DNA from: Faecimorpha sp963627615
GTDB lineage: Bacteria > Bacillota > Clostridia > Lachnospirales > Bianqueaceae
Assembly (NCBI GenBank): GCA_963627615.1
Contig: CAVGBV010000001.1
Location: 1 to 64,000, forward strand
DNA: 64,000 nt
Reading direction: 5' to 3'
The notes under the pieces are model-generated. The model did no database searches, was not told where the DNA came from, and saw only the letters and a program-made list of their open reading frames with translations. Both the position numbers and the translations under genes were made by a program. Below are positions 53,221 to 62,301 of this stretch, piece after piece. Positions within the stretch are counted from its first letter, which is position 1, and every line of letters begins with the position of its first letter.

Positions 53221-54448
53221 ATGAACAAGAAAAACTTGAAGATGCGGCCAGTCAGCGGCGAGTACATGGAACAGTACAATGCCCTGCTGCGATATGTATT
53301 TCAGGTGACAGAACATGAGCTGAGTTCGATCGGATGGCAGGAAAAAGAAATCATCCGCGCCAAATATCCCACAATGGAAAAAGCGGATGTGCTTGGATGG
53401 TTTGACGGCGATATGCTGGTTTCGCAGGTAGCGGTTTACCCAATGCAGATTCAGGTCTTCGGCAAACAGTATGCGATGGGCGGACTTACCGGGGTGGGAA
53501 CCTATCCGGAATACTCCAATATGGGCCTGATGCACAAGCTGTTGGAGCAGGTCCTAAAAAACATGCGGGAAAAAGGTCAGTATATCAGCTATTTATATCC
53601 ATACTCGATCCCATACTATCGGAGAAAGGGGTGGGAGTTGATATCCGATAAAATCTCCTATGAGATTAAGGATTATCAGCTGCCTAAAAGCCGGCAGGTT
53701 GCCGGAAGTGTGCGCCGGGTGAAAATCGACAGTGATGAATTGAAAAAGACCTATGCCAGATACGCGGCACATACGCATGGGGCGATTATCCGGGATGAGC
53801 TGGCGTGGAACGAGTATTGGCTCTGGGACAATGACGACATCATGGGGGCGATTTATTATAACGAAAACGATGAGCCGGACGGATATCTGATTTATTGGAT
53901 TGAGAACGATGTGTTTTACATTAAGGATATGATATTTAATAATGAGGAAGCCCGTACCGGCTTGTGGAACTTTGTTTCCGCCCATTTTTCCATGATTGAT
54001 AAGGTGGAGGGCAACACTTATACAGATGAACCTCTGGCCTTTTTGTTTGAGGATGCCAGCATCAAAGAGGTAATTTCCCCTTATTATATGGGAAGAATTG
54101 TGGACTTTACAGCATTTATCGCGGACTATCCGTTCAAGGCAGACGGGACGGACCGTGAATGGCGTTTCTCTATGACNNNNNNNNNNCTCTATGACAGATC
54201 CGATTATGGAATGCAATCAGGGCTCCTTTTTGCTGAAGATCTCCAAGGACGGAAAAGGAGAGGCGATGAAGATCTCGGAACAATGCGCGGACAAAATCAA
54301 CATCCAGACGATGACAACGATGCTGATGGGGTACAAGCGTCCGGATTACCTCTCCAAAATAGGGAGGATACAGGCAAGCGGGGAAACGATCGATATGCTG
54401 GAAGACGCGATCGAGCAGCAAACACCGTATATTTCGGACTATTTTTAA
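53221..54448 (+). CDS. GNAT acetyltransferase, Eis-like (split by artificial gap)
   Basis: Eis-like acetyltransferase with a GNAT module (MGGLTGVGTYPEYSNMGLMHKLLEQVL as the acetyl-CoA loop), a second GNAT-like part and an SCP2-like C-terminus. The ten Ns at 54177-54186 shift the frame, but the same nine bases (CTCTATGAC) flank them; removing the Ns and one copy gives a single 402-residue protein, RFSMTDPIMECNQGSF across the join and ending ISDYF. So the gene is intact in the organism. ACGAGGAG precedes the ATG. Substrate unknown. Confidence 0.9.
54177..54186. other. Assembly gap (10 N) with duplicated 9-base flank
   Basis: CTCTATGAC lies directly left (54168-54176) and right (54187-54195) of the Ns. 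Collapsing Ns plus one copy (19 bases) repairs the acetyltransferase frame. Confidence 0.95.
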
Positions 54449-54504
54449 AGGACTTTTTGTAAATCAGATACTACAAAAGCTCTTAAAATCCCTGAAAAAA
54501 AGGG

Positions 54505-54533
54505 TTGACAGGATACTAACGCGGTGATATACT
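54505..54533 (+). promoter_or_regulatory. Promoter of the AraC-family gene
   Basis: A perfect TTGACA (54505-54510) and TATACT (54528-54533) with a 17-base spacer. The predicted start near 54540 gives a 120-base leader. Confidence 0.85.
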
Positions 54534-54539
54534 AAACTT

Positions 54540-54646
54540 GTCTTCTATCGCGATGCGATAGAATTGCTCACCTCGTTTTAATAAGAATCCCCGTTTCTTA
54601 TTAAACCATTTTTACCGGCGGTCTTATTAGACAGCCGGTCTTTTTT
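54540..54646 (+). ncRNA. Structured leader with attenuator-like terminator
   Basis: Three hairpins in a row: TCTATCGC/GCGATAGA (54544-54562, loop of 3); a perfect 11-bp stem TTTAATAAGAA/TTCTTATTAAA (54577-54605); and a terminator ACCGGC/GCCGGT (54614-54639) with T6. The octamer TCTTATTA occurs both in the second stem and inside the terminator loop, so TAATAAGA could pair with either copy. It precedes the AraC gene and could control readthrough. No known class recognised. Confidence 0.5.
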
Positions 54647-54663
54647 ATAAGAGAGGTATATGT

Positions 54664-55581
54664 GTGGAAGAAAAAAGCGTGACATTTCCGGATAATAATT
54701 ATGTGTACAGAGATGCTCAGGGCGTAGAGGTTTCCTTTACACAGCGCAATGGTTCGTATACCATGTCGGAGCAGCATTTCCATGATTATTATGAGGTATA
54801 TTATCTATTGGGGGGAAGCAGGTATTACTTTATTAAGGACAATACCTATTATATCAAAGCAGGAGATCTGGTGCTGCTGGATAAAAAAGAACTGCACCGT
54901 ACGCTGGAGACCCTTGAAAAATCTCACCATCGGGTATTGATCAATGTGCGGGATACGATGATATCGGATCCGGATGGGAACTATCCCGCTTTTTTAGAGG
55001 AGATGTTCAGCAGCGGCAGCATGATTTTGTCTTTTAGCGGACCCAACAAGGAGTATATGGATGATCTGGTGGGCCGAATCTATGCGGAGATCCGCCAGAA
55101 GGATCCTGGTTATGAGCTGCAGGTCAAGGCTTATATCATGGAGCTTCTGGTCTTTGCCAGAAGACATCGGGAAGAATGGCGCAAGGACGCGGAGGAGACG
55201 CTGAAGCAGGCCAACAAGAGAATTTTTGATGTGCTAAGCTATATCAATTCGCATTATATGGAGCATCTTTCGCTGGAGACGGTAGCACAGCAGTTTTTTA
55301 TCAGTAAGTTTTATTTAAGTCATGCTTTTAAGGATGTAACCGGGTTTACTTTTGTAGAATATCTGAACAATGTGCGGGTACGCGAAGCACAGCGCTTCTT
55401 AAGCAGGACCAATTATTCCGTATCGGAAATCGCGGAGAAGGTCGGTTTTGGAACAGTTACGCATTTTGGCAGGGTATTTCATAAAATTTCAGGCGTCACG
55501 CCGGTCGGGTACCGGAAACAGGAGCGTATCTATGATGCGCAGGAGCGGCGGGAACATAAGAGGAGGAGCAGAGAGGTATGA
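54664..55581 (+). CDS. AraC family transcriptional regulator with cupin domain
   Basis: Regulator of 305 residues: N-terminal cupin-like sensing domain (EQHFHDYYEVYYLLGGSRYYFIKDNTYYIKAGDLVLLDKKELHRT, with metal- or sugar-binding histidines) and a C-terminal double helix-turn-helix (LETVAQQFFISKFYLSHAFKDVTGFTFVEYLNNVRV; VSEIAEKVGFGTVTHFGRVFHK). GTG start after AGAGAGG. Such regulators usually control sugar-use genes. Its stop overlaps the M42 peptidase start, and the divergent sugar operon ends beyond it, so targets are uncertain. Confidence 0.93.
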   Translation: MEEKSVTFPDNNYVYRDAQGVEVSFTQRNGSYTMSEQHFHDYYEVYYLLGGSRYYFIKDNTYYIKAGDLVLLDKKELHRTLETLEKSHHRVLINVRDTMISDPDGNYPAFLEEMFSSGSMILSFSGPNKEYMDDLVGRIYAEIRQKDPGYELQVKAYIMELLVFARRHREEWRKDAEETLKQANKRIFDVLSYINSHYMEHLSLETVAQQFFISKFYLSHAFKDVTGFTFVEYLNNVRVREAQRFLSRTNYSVSEIAEKVGFGTVTHFGRVFHKISGVTPVGYRKQERIYDAQERREHKRRSREV

Positions 55582-56651
55582 ATCAGGAACAGCTGCGATG
55601 GATGGAGAGATTGTCCAATGCGTTTGGCCCATCCGGTTTTGAGGACGATGTCATTGCGGTGGCACGGGAATACGCGGAGCCATTTGCCGAGGTGCATGAG
55701 GATAATATGCGGAATCTGTATATCACACGGCGGAAAAATACCGGAGACCGTCCGGTTGTGATGCTGGATGCCCATAGTGATGAGGTAGGGTTTATCGTGC
55801 AGTTTATCAAGCCGAACGGCACACTGCAGTTTTTGCAGCTGGGCAGTTGGAATGAGTTTTCTGTGCCGGGAACCAAGGTATATGTGAAAAATGATCTGGG
55901 AGAGTATATTCCAGGGATTGTCGCAGCTAAGCCGGTTCACTTTATGACTGAAGAGGAACGGAACAAGCCCATGCATACAGCGGATATGGTGATCGATATC
56001 GGTGCGGTTTCCGCACAGGAGACAAAGGAGGTCTTTCATATCAGCGTAGGAGCCCCAGTCGCGCCCGCAGTGCGGTTTGAAGCAGACGAAAAGCGGGGGA
56101 TCATGATGGGCAAGGCTTTTGACTGCCGTGTCGGGTGTCTGGCACTGCTTCGCTCTATGGAAGAACTTGCTGAGGCCGATCTGGATGTCGATGTCGTGGG
56201 CGTTTTATCCAGTCAGGAGGAGGTCGGCGGACGCGGCGCCCGGGTAGCGGGAAGAACGATAGATCCTGCCCTTACGGTTGGATTTGAAGGATGCCCGGCG
56301 GATGATACCTTTACGCCGGAATACGCGGTTCAGTCCGCGATGAAGAAGGGACCGATGATTCGGCTGATGGATGTATCCATGATCACGCATCCGAGATTTG
56401 CGAAATTCGCACTGAATGTATGCAGTGAAAAAGAGATCCCCATGCAGGTGGCCGTGCGCTGCGGCGGCGGTACCAACGGCGGTGTATATCATTCGATGCA
56501 GCGGGGAATTCCGTCGATCACGGTATCGATTCCAAGCCGTTATGCACACACTCCACAGGGATTTGCGGCAATGGAGGATGTGGATCACGCCGTGCGCGCG
56601 GCAGTAGAGATTGTTAAGGCGGTCAATGAGGATGTAATAAAGAGCCTGTAA
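55578..56651 (+). CDS. M42 family metallopeptidase
   Basis: Aminopeptidase of 357 residues, glutamyl aminopeptidase/PepA-like, cytoplasmic. Metal-ligand segments: LDAHSDEVGFIVQFI (His), AFDCRVGCLALL (Asp), LSSQEEVGGRGARVAG (Glu-Glu) and the C-terminal SRYAHTPQGFAAMEDV (His). Start overlaps the AraC stop by 4 bases. Some family members have been annotated as endoglucanase M. A bidirectional terminator follows. Confidence 0.93.
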   Translation: MNQEQLRWMERLSNAFGPSGFEDDVIAVAREYAEPFAEVHEDNMRNLYITRRKNTGDRPVVMLDAHSDEVGFIVQFIKPNGTLQFLQLGSWNEFSVPGTKVYVKNDLGEYIPGIVAAKPVHFMTEEERNKPMHTADMVIDIGAVSAQETKEVFHISVGAPVAPAVRFEADEKRGIMMGKAFDCRVGCLALLRSMEELAEADLDVDVVGVLSSQEEVGGRGARVAGRTIDPALTVGFEGCPADDTFTPEYAVQSAMKKGPMIRLMDVSMITHPRFAKFALNVCSEKEIPMQVAVRCGGGTNGGVYHSMQRGIPSITVSIPSRYAHTPQGFAAMEDVDHAVRAAVEIVKAVNEDVIKSL

Positions 56652-56664
56652 GGGTGGGATAGAA

Positions 56665-56713
56665 AAAAGATCCGTCGAGATTTCCCGGATAGGGAATTCG
56701 ACGGATCTTTTTG
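56665..56713. terminator. Bidirectional intrinsic terminator
   Basis: AAAAGATCCGTCGA (56665-56678) pairs with TCGACGGATCTTTT (56698-56711), with A- and T-runs at the ends. It separates the convergent M42 and Gfo/Idh genes. Confidence 0.9.
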
Positions 56714-56720
56714 ATTGGAG

Positions 56721-57887
56721 TTAGTGCGTTCCGGTAACGTCCAGCGTAACGGAAGCGTCCTCTTTTTTCATAGTGGAATTGGCAATATGCTCATCCAGCA
56801 GCTTCTTGAACAATGCCTCGTCCAGATGTGTCGGATCGACCATTGTGCCGGTCCAATCGGACAGATGCATTGCGTTGGAGATGGACAAACCGCGGATGCC
56901 CTCGCAGCCGGGAGCCAGAAGCGGCGTACCATGCAGAACAGCGGAGGCAAAGTTCGCGAAGATTCCCATGTGGTCACGCAGTGCGGGAGCCTTGGCGGGC
57001 GGAACAACAATCTCCCAATGCTCCGGAGAGCCAAAACCATTCTGCCAGGTCGCGTTGAATTCATGCTCACCGATACGGTTGCGGGAGAAATGAATCGTAT
57101 CATTTTCAACGACGATTTTGCCGCGGTCGCCGGAGATTTCCAGACGATTGGTTCCGGGTGTCTCATGGGTAGAGGTAACAAACAGACCGGTTGCGCCGTT
57201 AGGATATTCCAGATAAGCGGTAACATCATTCTCTACTTCAATATCACGGTTAACGCCGTATTTCATAAAGGCACGGACGCCGCAGGGCATTCCGGCGATC
57301 CATTGCAGAAGGTCAAGATTGTGCGGGCACTGATTCAGCAGTACGCCGCCGCCCTCTCCTTCCCAGGTAGCACGCCAACCGCCGGAGTTATAGTAGCTTT
57401 GAGAACGGTACCAGTTGGTGATCAGCCATACGACACGCTTGATTTCGCCCAGCTCTCCGGATTCCAGCATTTCCTTAACCTTGGCATAAACCGGATTGGT
57501 GCGCTGATTGTACATGATACCGAAGAGTTTGTTGCTCTTAGCAGCGGCCTCGTTCATCTCACGAACCGCGGCAGTATAGACGCCGGCCGGTTTTTCCGTG
57601 ATGACATGCAGGTTGTGTTCCAGAGCGGCGATCACCAGACGGGGGTGATCATAGTGCGGTGTCGCGATGATGACGGCATCCAGCGGGGCCTTCTCAAACA
57701 TTTCGATCGCGTCGGAATAGATCTGTACACGATCACTCAGATGGTCGTGGGCCCAGGTGCGGCGCTCCTCTTTGACATCGCAGACAGCGGTCAGCTCGAT
57801 CTCAGGAACGGTGCCCTGATCCAGCTTGACACTGTGGCTGGAACCCATGTTTCCGATGCCGACAACGCCAAAACGTACTTTTTCCAT
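56721..57887 (-). CDS. Gfo/Idh/MocA family oxidoreductase
   Basis: NAD(P)-dependent sugar or inositol dehydrogenase of 388 residues. The N-terminal Rossmann fold has VRFGVVGIGNMGSSHSVKL; the catalytic EKPAGVYT (Glu-Lys-Pro) and the C-terminal alpha/beta domain follow. CAGGAGGG precedes the ATG. It is the last of three genes with two sugar-phosphate isomerase/epimerase-like genes, an arrangement typical of inositol or rare-sugar catabolism. Substrate not determinable. Confidence 0.93.
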   Translation of the reverse strand: MEKVRFGVVGIGNMGSSHSVKLDQGTVPEIELTAVCDVKEERRTWAHDHLSDRVQIYSDAIEMFEKAPLDAVIIATPHYDHPRLVIAALEHNLHVITEKPAGVYTAAVREMNEAAAKSNKLFGIMYNQRTNPVYAKVKEMLESGELGEIKRVVWLITNWYRSQSYYNSGGWRATWEGEGGGVLLNQCPHNLDLLQWIAGMPCGVRAFMKYGVNRDIEVENDVTAYLEYPNGATGLFVTSTHETPGTNRLEISGDRGKIVVENDTIHFSRNRIGEHEFNATWQNGFGSPEHWEIVVPPAKAPALRDHMGIFANFASAVLHGTPLLAPGCEGIRGLSISNAMHLSDWTGTMVDPTHLDEALFKKLLDEHIANSTMKKEDASVTLDVTGTH

Positions 57888-57913
57888 TGTGTAACCCTCC
57901 TGATATAAATATA

Positions 57914-58771
57914 TTATAATGTTTTTAGAATAGACCGAAGCTCATGAGCGGCAGCAGCAAAAAGCTTGGCGCCCATACCGGCATCCTCCTTAACTTGAGA
58001 AGTCGCATCCGCCTCCAGATCGCTGAAGCCGACAAAATTGGTCAGGTGCGGTTCCAGAGAAAGGTAGCCGGAGAATCCGGCTTCACTCAGCCGAGTCAGG
58101 ACTTCCTTAACACCGCCGTCTCCGCGTCCGGCTACGGTTACATGCCCATCGGACAGATAAGCGTCCTTGACATGCATGTAAGCGATATACGGAGCCAGCA
58201 ACTCGTAAGCGTGCGGATATACCTGAACCTGGCACTGCACAAAGTTGGCCGGGTCAAAAGTTACCTTAAAATTCTTTCCATAAAAGTTCTTGACGAGATC
58301 CAGACAGCGTTCCGGAATATCGCCGTAAATATACTTTTCATTTTCATGAAGCAGTGTGATGCCGCGGCGGCGGGCTTCCTCCACCATAGCGGACATGCGG
58401 CGCAGGACTTCATCCCGATACAGTGCCGGATCCTGTCCTTCCGGAATATAAAAACTAAAGATACGAATCAGAGGCGTCTCAAACAGCTCCGCCAGATCAC
58501 AGGCGTGACAGAATTTCTCAAAGTGCGGCTCAAAGGGATCCGTGATCTTGATTTTGCCCAGCGGAGAACCGACAGCGGATAAGGAGAAACCGCGCTCATC
58601 CAGCCGCTTTTTAACGGTTTTGGCTTCTTCCAGCGAATAGTCGCAGAGATTGCGGCCGTCCACACCGCGCATTTCAATATGATGAATATCCAAAGAATCC
58701 AGAACATCCATCTGTACGTTCAGATCCGGAGAGATCTCATCTGCAAATCCGGTCAGGGTATAATTTAACAT
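57914..58771 (-). CDS. Sugar phosphate isomerase/epimerase (xylose isomerase-like TIM barrel)
   Basis: TIM-barrel protein of 285 residues, AP-endonuclease-2 superfamily. Metal-ligand and active-site segments are visible: LLHENEKYIYGD (Glu), KVTFDPANFVQ (Asp), YMHVKDAY (His, Lys, Asp) and YLSLEPHL (Glu). AGAGGAGG precedes the ATG, which lies inside the end of the preceding gene (7-base overlap). A paralogue of the upstream gene, though only distantly similar. Probably acts on the same pathway as the Gfo/Idh enzyme. Confidence 0.88.
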   Translation of the reverse strand: MLNYTLTGFADEISPDLNVQMDVLDSLDIHHIEMRGVDGRNLCDYSLEEAKTVKKRLDERGFSLSAVGSPLGKIKITDPFEPHFEKFCHACDLAELFETPLIRIFSFYIPEGQDPALYRDEVLRRMSAMVEEARRRGITLLHENEKYIYGDIPERCLDLVKNFYGKNFKVTFDPANFVQCQVQVYPHAYELLAPYIAYMHVKDAYLSDGHVTVAGRGDGGVKEVLTRLSEAGFSGYLSLEPHLTNFVGFSDLEADATSQVKEDAGMGAKLFAAAAHELRSILKTL

Positions 58772-59544
58772 GAAGCTTCCTCCTCTGCGGCCAATTTTTT
58801 CAGGTTTGCGAAGCTGATTGCCAGAGAATCAAAGGGATCTCCCGGGCAAACATCCTGTTCGATTACGATATCCTTAACGCCGGCATCCCGGCAGGCACGG
58901 TAGCACTCATGGAGATCCAGATTGCCGTTGCCCACTTCGGCAAAATGCGGTGTGAAACCTTCCACAGCGAAATCCTTGAAGTGGCAGACCTTCATGCGGT
59001 CTTTGGCACGGCGGATATAAACAGCCGGATTGACGCCGCCCATCTGAAGCCAGTAGGTATCCAGAATGAAGTGGAACTCTTCCGGATGGGTCTGGTCAAA
59101 GAGCATATCCATACCGGTATGATCCCCGAAGCGTGTAAATTCAAAATTGTGATTGTGATAGGCAAACTGCATGCCCTCTTCATGAATCTCATGCGCGATG
59201 GGCGCGATATCGTGAATGAACTTACGGAATCCTTCTTCATCATTGCGGTACTCGCCGGGCATAGCGCCCAGACCGATCGTATCGCAGCCCATCAGCCGAT
59301 GTTCCTGGATCAGGGCCGGCAGATCGTTCTGAAGTCTGGAAAAGGGATTGTGCGTTACACAAACATACAGATCCAGCTCATGGATCAGCTCGCCCAGACG
59401 GACCGGATCCATGGGACCAAAAGCAGAGATCTGAATGGTCTTAAAGCCCATATCCCGAATACGCCGGAGTGTCGTTTCGATCTGTTCCGGTGTTTTGGTA
59501 AAGTCGCGCACCGTATAGAGCTGTGCGCCCAGTGTCATTGCCAT
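58765..59544 (-). CDS. Sugar phosphate isomerase/epimerase (second copy)
   Basis: TIM-barrel protein of 259 residues in the same superfamily: FAYHNHNFEF (His/Asn), FHFILDTYWLQMGG (Asp), VCHFKDF (His, Lys, Asp) and IVIEQDVCPGDP (Glu). AGGGGGAC precedes the ATG. First gene of the three-gene cluster, 21 bases downstream of a membrane-protein gene. Inositol catabolism enzymes and hydroxypyruvate isomerases are possible relatives. Confidence 0.88.
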   Translation of the reverse strand: MAMTLGAQLYTVRDFTKTPEQIETTLRRIRDMGFKTIQISAFGPMDPVRLGELIHELDLYVCVTHNPFSRLQNDLPALIQEHRLMGCDTIGLGAMPGEYRNDEEGFRKFIHDIAPIAHEIHEEGMQFAYHNHNFEFTRFGDHTGMDMLFDQTHPEEFHFILDTYWLQMGGVNPAVYIRRAKDRMKVCHFKDFAVEGFTPHFAEVGNGNLDLHECYRACRDAGVKDIVIEQDVCPGDPFDSLAISFANLKKLAAEEEASC

Positions 59545-59565
59545 AAGAATGTCCCCCTTATAATT

Positions 59566-60063
59566 TTAATATATTGGACGTGCCGGCCAATGGCGGCAGA
59601 CAGTCACGACCTCATAGATCAGGATCACCGTCTGAAACAGCAGCACCAGAATCCCGAGAAGCTCGATCAATCCCAGAAAACCGGCGAAAAGCTTGGTGAT
59701 CGTCAGGAAAAAGTGAGCGGTCAGCAGGCTCTGAAAACGGAGAGAATCATCGGAACCCTTGCTTCGGCCCGGATACATGCATCTTGCGAGAAAGAAGATC
59801 AGCAGAAAACCGGCACAGGACTGAAGCAGCAAAAGCAGGAGTGCCCACGAATCTGTACGGACAAAGAGCCTTGCAAAGCTGCAGAATAATCCGAGAATGG
59901 GCCATAGGATATGAAAAACGGGTAGTTTTTTATGCGTCAGAAGCGGAATCATTCCGAGAAAAAGCAAAAGGAAGCCCGCACAGTCCGGCAGAATATCTAC
60001 CTGACCGATCACGAGATCCAGAAAGGCCAGAATCATACCGGCCGCGAATAAAACCAGAGACAT
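59566..60063 (-). CDS. Hypothetical membrane protein
   Basis: A 165-residue hydrophobic protein with four or five membrane segments and no recognised motif. The start has an ideal AAGGAGG 6 to 8 bases upstream. The first helices contain FLDLVIGQVDILPDCAGFLLLFLGM, which suggests a small integral protein family of Clostridia, but I cannot name it. It may share a transcript with the downstream sugar-isomerase genes (21-base gap). Confidence 0.75.
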   Translation of the reverse strand: MSLVLFAAGMILAFLDLVIGQVDILPDCAGFLLLFLGMIPLLTHKKLPVFHILWPILGLFCSFARLFVRTDSWALLLLLLQSCAGFLLIFFLARCMYPGRSKGSDDSLRFQSLLTAHFFLTITKLFAGFLGLIELLGILVLLFQTVILIYEVVTVCRHWPARPIY

Positions 60064-60135
60064 GTCAAACCTCCTTAGAAAGTGTACATGTTAAACGGCA
60101 TAGAATACAATAAAATTCGGAAAGGAACATAGACC

Positions 60136-60411
60136 ATGGTTCGCCTGGATGAGCTGGAATCCAAAGAGGTCATCAATATCCGGGATGGAGTCCGGCTGGG
60201 ATATGTATGCGACCTGGAACTGGATCTTGCCTGCGGCAGGATCTGTGCATTTATCGTAAGCTGCCCGGCCAAATTCTTCGGGTGGGGCGGCAGGGAAAAC
60301 CTGTACCGTGTGCCCTGGGAGATGATCTATCGAATCGGCTGCGATTATATATTGGTAGATTTGGATCCGCAGGTCTGTCTATGCCGGGATAACCGGGACA
60401 AGGAACGATAG
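60136..60411 (+). CDS. YlmC/YmxH family PRC-barrel protein
   Basis: A 91-residue protein with the PRC-barrel pattern LDELESKEVINIRDGVRLGYVCDLELD and WGGRENLYRVPWEMIYRIGCDYILVDL. In Bacillus, YlmC/YmxH genes lie near sporulation genes and are annotated as sporulation proteins, although their role is unclear. AAAGGAAC precedes the ATG. It converges with apbE, with one base between stop codons. Its presence supports a spore-forming host. Confidence 0.9.
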   Translation: MVRLDELESKEVINIRDGVRLGYVCDLELDLACGRICAFIVSCPAKFFGWGGRENLYRVPWEMIYRIGCDYILVDLDPQVCLCRDNRDKER

Positions 60412-60412
60412 A

Positions 60413-61405
60413 TCAGCCGGAAGTATAGTCGTTGTAAATATAGAGCACTCTTGCGCCGTACTCTGCGGCGAGACTGCGTCCTTCCTCTTCGGGAAGAAGG
60501 AAGAGAGCCGTTGAGAGCATGTCAGCGGCAGCACTGTCCTTGCAGCTGACGGTAACACTGTGATAGCGCCGACCCGGCTGCAGAGTCGCGGGATCGATGA
60601 TGTGGTGGTAGCGTACGCCATCGAGATCAAAATACCGTTCGTAGTCACCGCTTGTAACTACACTGGAATCCTGCACCAGCCAGGTCGTATACAGGCTGAT
60701 ATCTGAGGTGGTATCCGGATTCTGAATACCCACATTCCAGCCGTTCAGTCCGGGTGCGGAGCCGATACAGACGACATTGCCCCCGGCGCTGAACAGAGCG
60801 CGCCGGCATCCGGCCTGACGCAGCAAAAGCTCGATCTGCCCGGCAGCATAGCCCTTCGCCAGCGCACCGGCATCCAGGCGCATCTCCGGATACAGCAGTT
60901 CAGCACTACAATGGTTTTTATCAAGAATCAGACCGGAAGGATCACAGAAGCGGGAAGCCTCCTGCAGTGCGGTTTCCTCCGGAAGGGTAGGATCGTCCGA
61001 ATAAAGAGCTTCCTGCCATAGGGAAAGAACGGGTCCCAGAGCAATGTTGACCGTATGGCGGCTGACCTCGTAAGCATCCAGACAGTAGGAAAGAAAATCA
61101 TATAGTTCCGGGGAGACGGTGACTGCGCCCTGCCCGGCGGAAGCATTCAGAGTATACAGATTGACAATCCCATCGTAGGGGACATAAGCGTTATAGAGCT
61201 GATGATAGTACTCCAGCGCCTGCCGTGTAATCTCATCGTATTTTGCGGCCTCTTCTTCTGAAGAAGCGTACACGGTCAATGTGGAAAAAGTATCAAAATA
61301 GTCGAAGTAGTAGGTTGTGTAGGAAGTCTCTGAAAAACATCCGGAAAATCCCATGCACAAACAACAGAAAGTAAGGAGCAGTACAGCAGAATAGCTGCGG
61401 TTCAT
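60413..61405 (-). CDS. apbE: FAD:protein FMN transferase ApbE, lipoprotein
   Basis: Flavinyltransferase that attaches FMN covalently to threonine in redox proteins such as Rnf or Nqr subunits. The 330-residue protein begins with a lipoprotein signal peptide (FCCLCMGFSGC), and shows the family segments DAGALAKGYAAGQIELLL, ALFSAGGNVVCIG and YHHIIDPATLQPGR. The start is fixed by GGAGG 7 bases upstream; the open frame extends far upstream without signals. No flavoprotein target gene is adjacent. Confidence 0.92.
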   Translation of the reverse strand: MNRSYSAVLLLTFCCLCMGFSGCFSETSYTTYYFDYFDTFSTLTVYASSEEEAAKYDEITRQALEYYHQLYNAYVPYDGIVNLYTLNASAGQGAVTVSPELYDFLSYCLDAYEVSRHTVNIALGPVLSLWQEALYSDDPTLPEETALQEASRFCDPSGLILDKNHCSAELLYPEMRLDAGALAKGYAAGQIELLLRQAGCRRALFSAGGNVVCIGSAPGLNGWNVGIQNPDTTSDISLYTTWLVQDSSVVTSGDYERYFDLDGVRYHHIIDPATLQPGRRYHSVTVSCKDSAAADMLSTALFLLPEEEGRSLAAEYGARVLYIYNDYTSG

Positions 61406-61421
61406 GGAAGCACCTCCGGAG

Positions 61422-61437
61422 CCGGCAGACCTGCCGG
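61422..61437 (-). promoter_or_regulatory. Hairpin directly upstream of the apbE ribosome binding site
   Basis: A perfect inverted repeat, CCGGCAG and CTGCCGG separated by 2 bases, ends 4 to 6 bases before CCGGAGG of apbE. It could modulate translation initiation. Confidence 0.45.
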
Positions 61438-61448
61438 TACTTTCTCTT

Positions 61449-61477
61449 ACAATACCATAAAAAAGGTAAAAAAGCAA
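61449..61477 (-). promoter_or_regulatory. Putative apbE promoter
   Basis: Minus-strand TTGCTT (61472-61477) and TATTGT (61449-61454) with a 17-base spacer. The region is AT-rich, so a chance match is possible. Confidence 0.5.
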
Positions 61478-61530
61478 TAAAAAAAGTATAGGTGTAAGAT
61501 TTTTTTGTAAATAGGAGAGGGAGTGGTTCC

Positions 61531-62301
61531 ATGGAATGCAAGATGGAAGGGTTCTTGTTGACGGTACTGGTGATATGTCTGACAGCGATGTGCGCGGTAG
61601 GGTTTCAGGCAATGGCACGGGTCTGCAGAGAGAAACAGGCGGGAGCGCAGAGCAGAAAAGTCCCGGTATATTGTGTGGAAACTGTGGAAAAAAGAATAGC
61701 TCTCAGCTTTGATGTTGCGACCGGAACACAGGATTTGCGGGAGCTGATGGACATTATGGAAAAGCATCAGGTTCATGCCACCTTTTTTGTCGTGGGGAGC
61801 TGGGTCAGGCGCTGGCCGCAGGAGCTTGCGGAGATTGCGGAGAGAGGGCACGAACTGGCCAGCCATGCGGATCATCATGTAGATATGACGACGATCGGAC
61901 GGCAGGAGTGTGTACAGGAGATCACCGCTTTGGATGAAGAAGTGCGCAGGCTGACAGGATACTCGATGAATCTGTTTCGTGCTCCTTACGGCGCCTATAA
62001 CAATCAGGTCATTGAAGCCGCGGAAAGCTGCGGGTACTTAACAGTACAATGGTCGGTAGACAGCCTGGACTGGAAGGAGTATGGGGCGCAGGATATGCTG
62101 AAAAGAGTTCTGGAACATAAAAATCTGAAACCAGGAGCAATCCTGCTCTTTCACAATAATACAAAATATACGGCGCAGGCACTGGATGGAATCCTAGTAG
62201 GACTGGAAGAAATGGGTTACAGTATAGGTACGGTATCCGAATTGGTTCTGAGAGATAATTACGGGATTGACGCGGAAGGCCGGCAGTATTCCCTCTCTTG
62301 A
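61531..62301 (+). CDS. Polysaccharide deacetylase (PdaB-like)
   Basis: NodB-domain deacetylase of 256 residues, membrane-anchored by one N-terminal helix (residues 6-30). Motifs: IALSFDVATGTQD in place of the usual FDDG, HELASHADHHVDM with the two metal histidines, and FRAPYGAYNNQV, then WSVDSLDWKEYG and ILLFHNN. The first motif has one Asp where canonical enzymes have two, as in sporulation-type relatives. It may act on peptidoglycan during sporulation. GGAGAGGG precedes the ATG. Confidence 0.9.
   Translation: MECKMEGFLLTVLVICLTAMCAVGFQAMARVCREKQAGAQSRKVPVYCVETVEKRIALSFDVATGTQDLRELMDIMEKHQVHATFFVVGSWVRRWPQELAEIAERGHELASHADHHVDMTTIGRQECVQEITALDEEVRRLTGYSMNLFRAPYGAYNNQVIEAAESCGYLTVQWSVDSLDWKEYGAQDMLKRVLEHKNLKPGAILLFHNNTKYTAQALDGILVGLEEMGYSIGTVSELVLRDNYGIDAEGRQYSLS

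Noticed and set aside
54455..54478. Inverted repeat TTTTGTA/TACAAAA after the Eis-like gene
   Set aside because: No T-run follows and the stem is AT-only; I could not support it as a terminator or operator.
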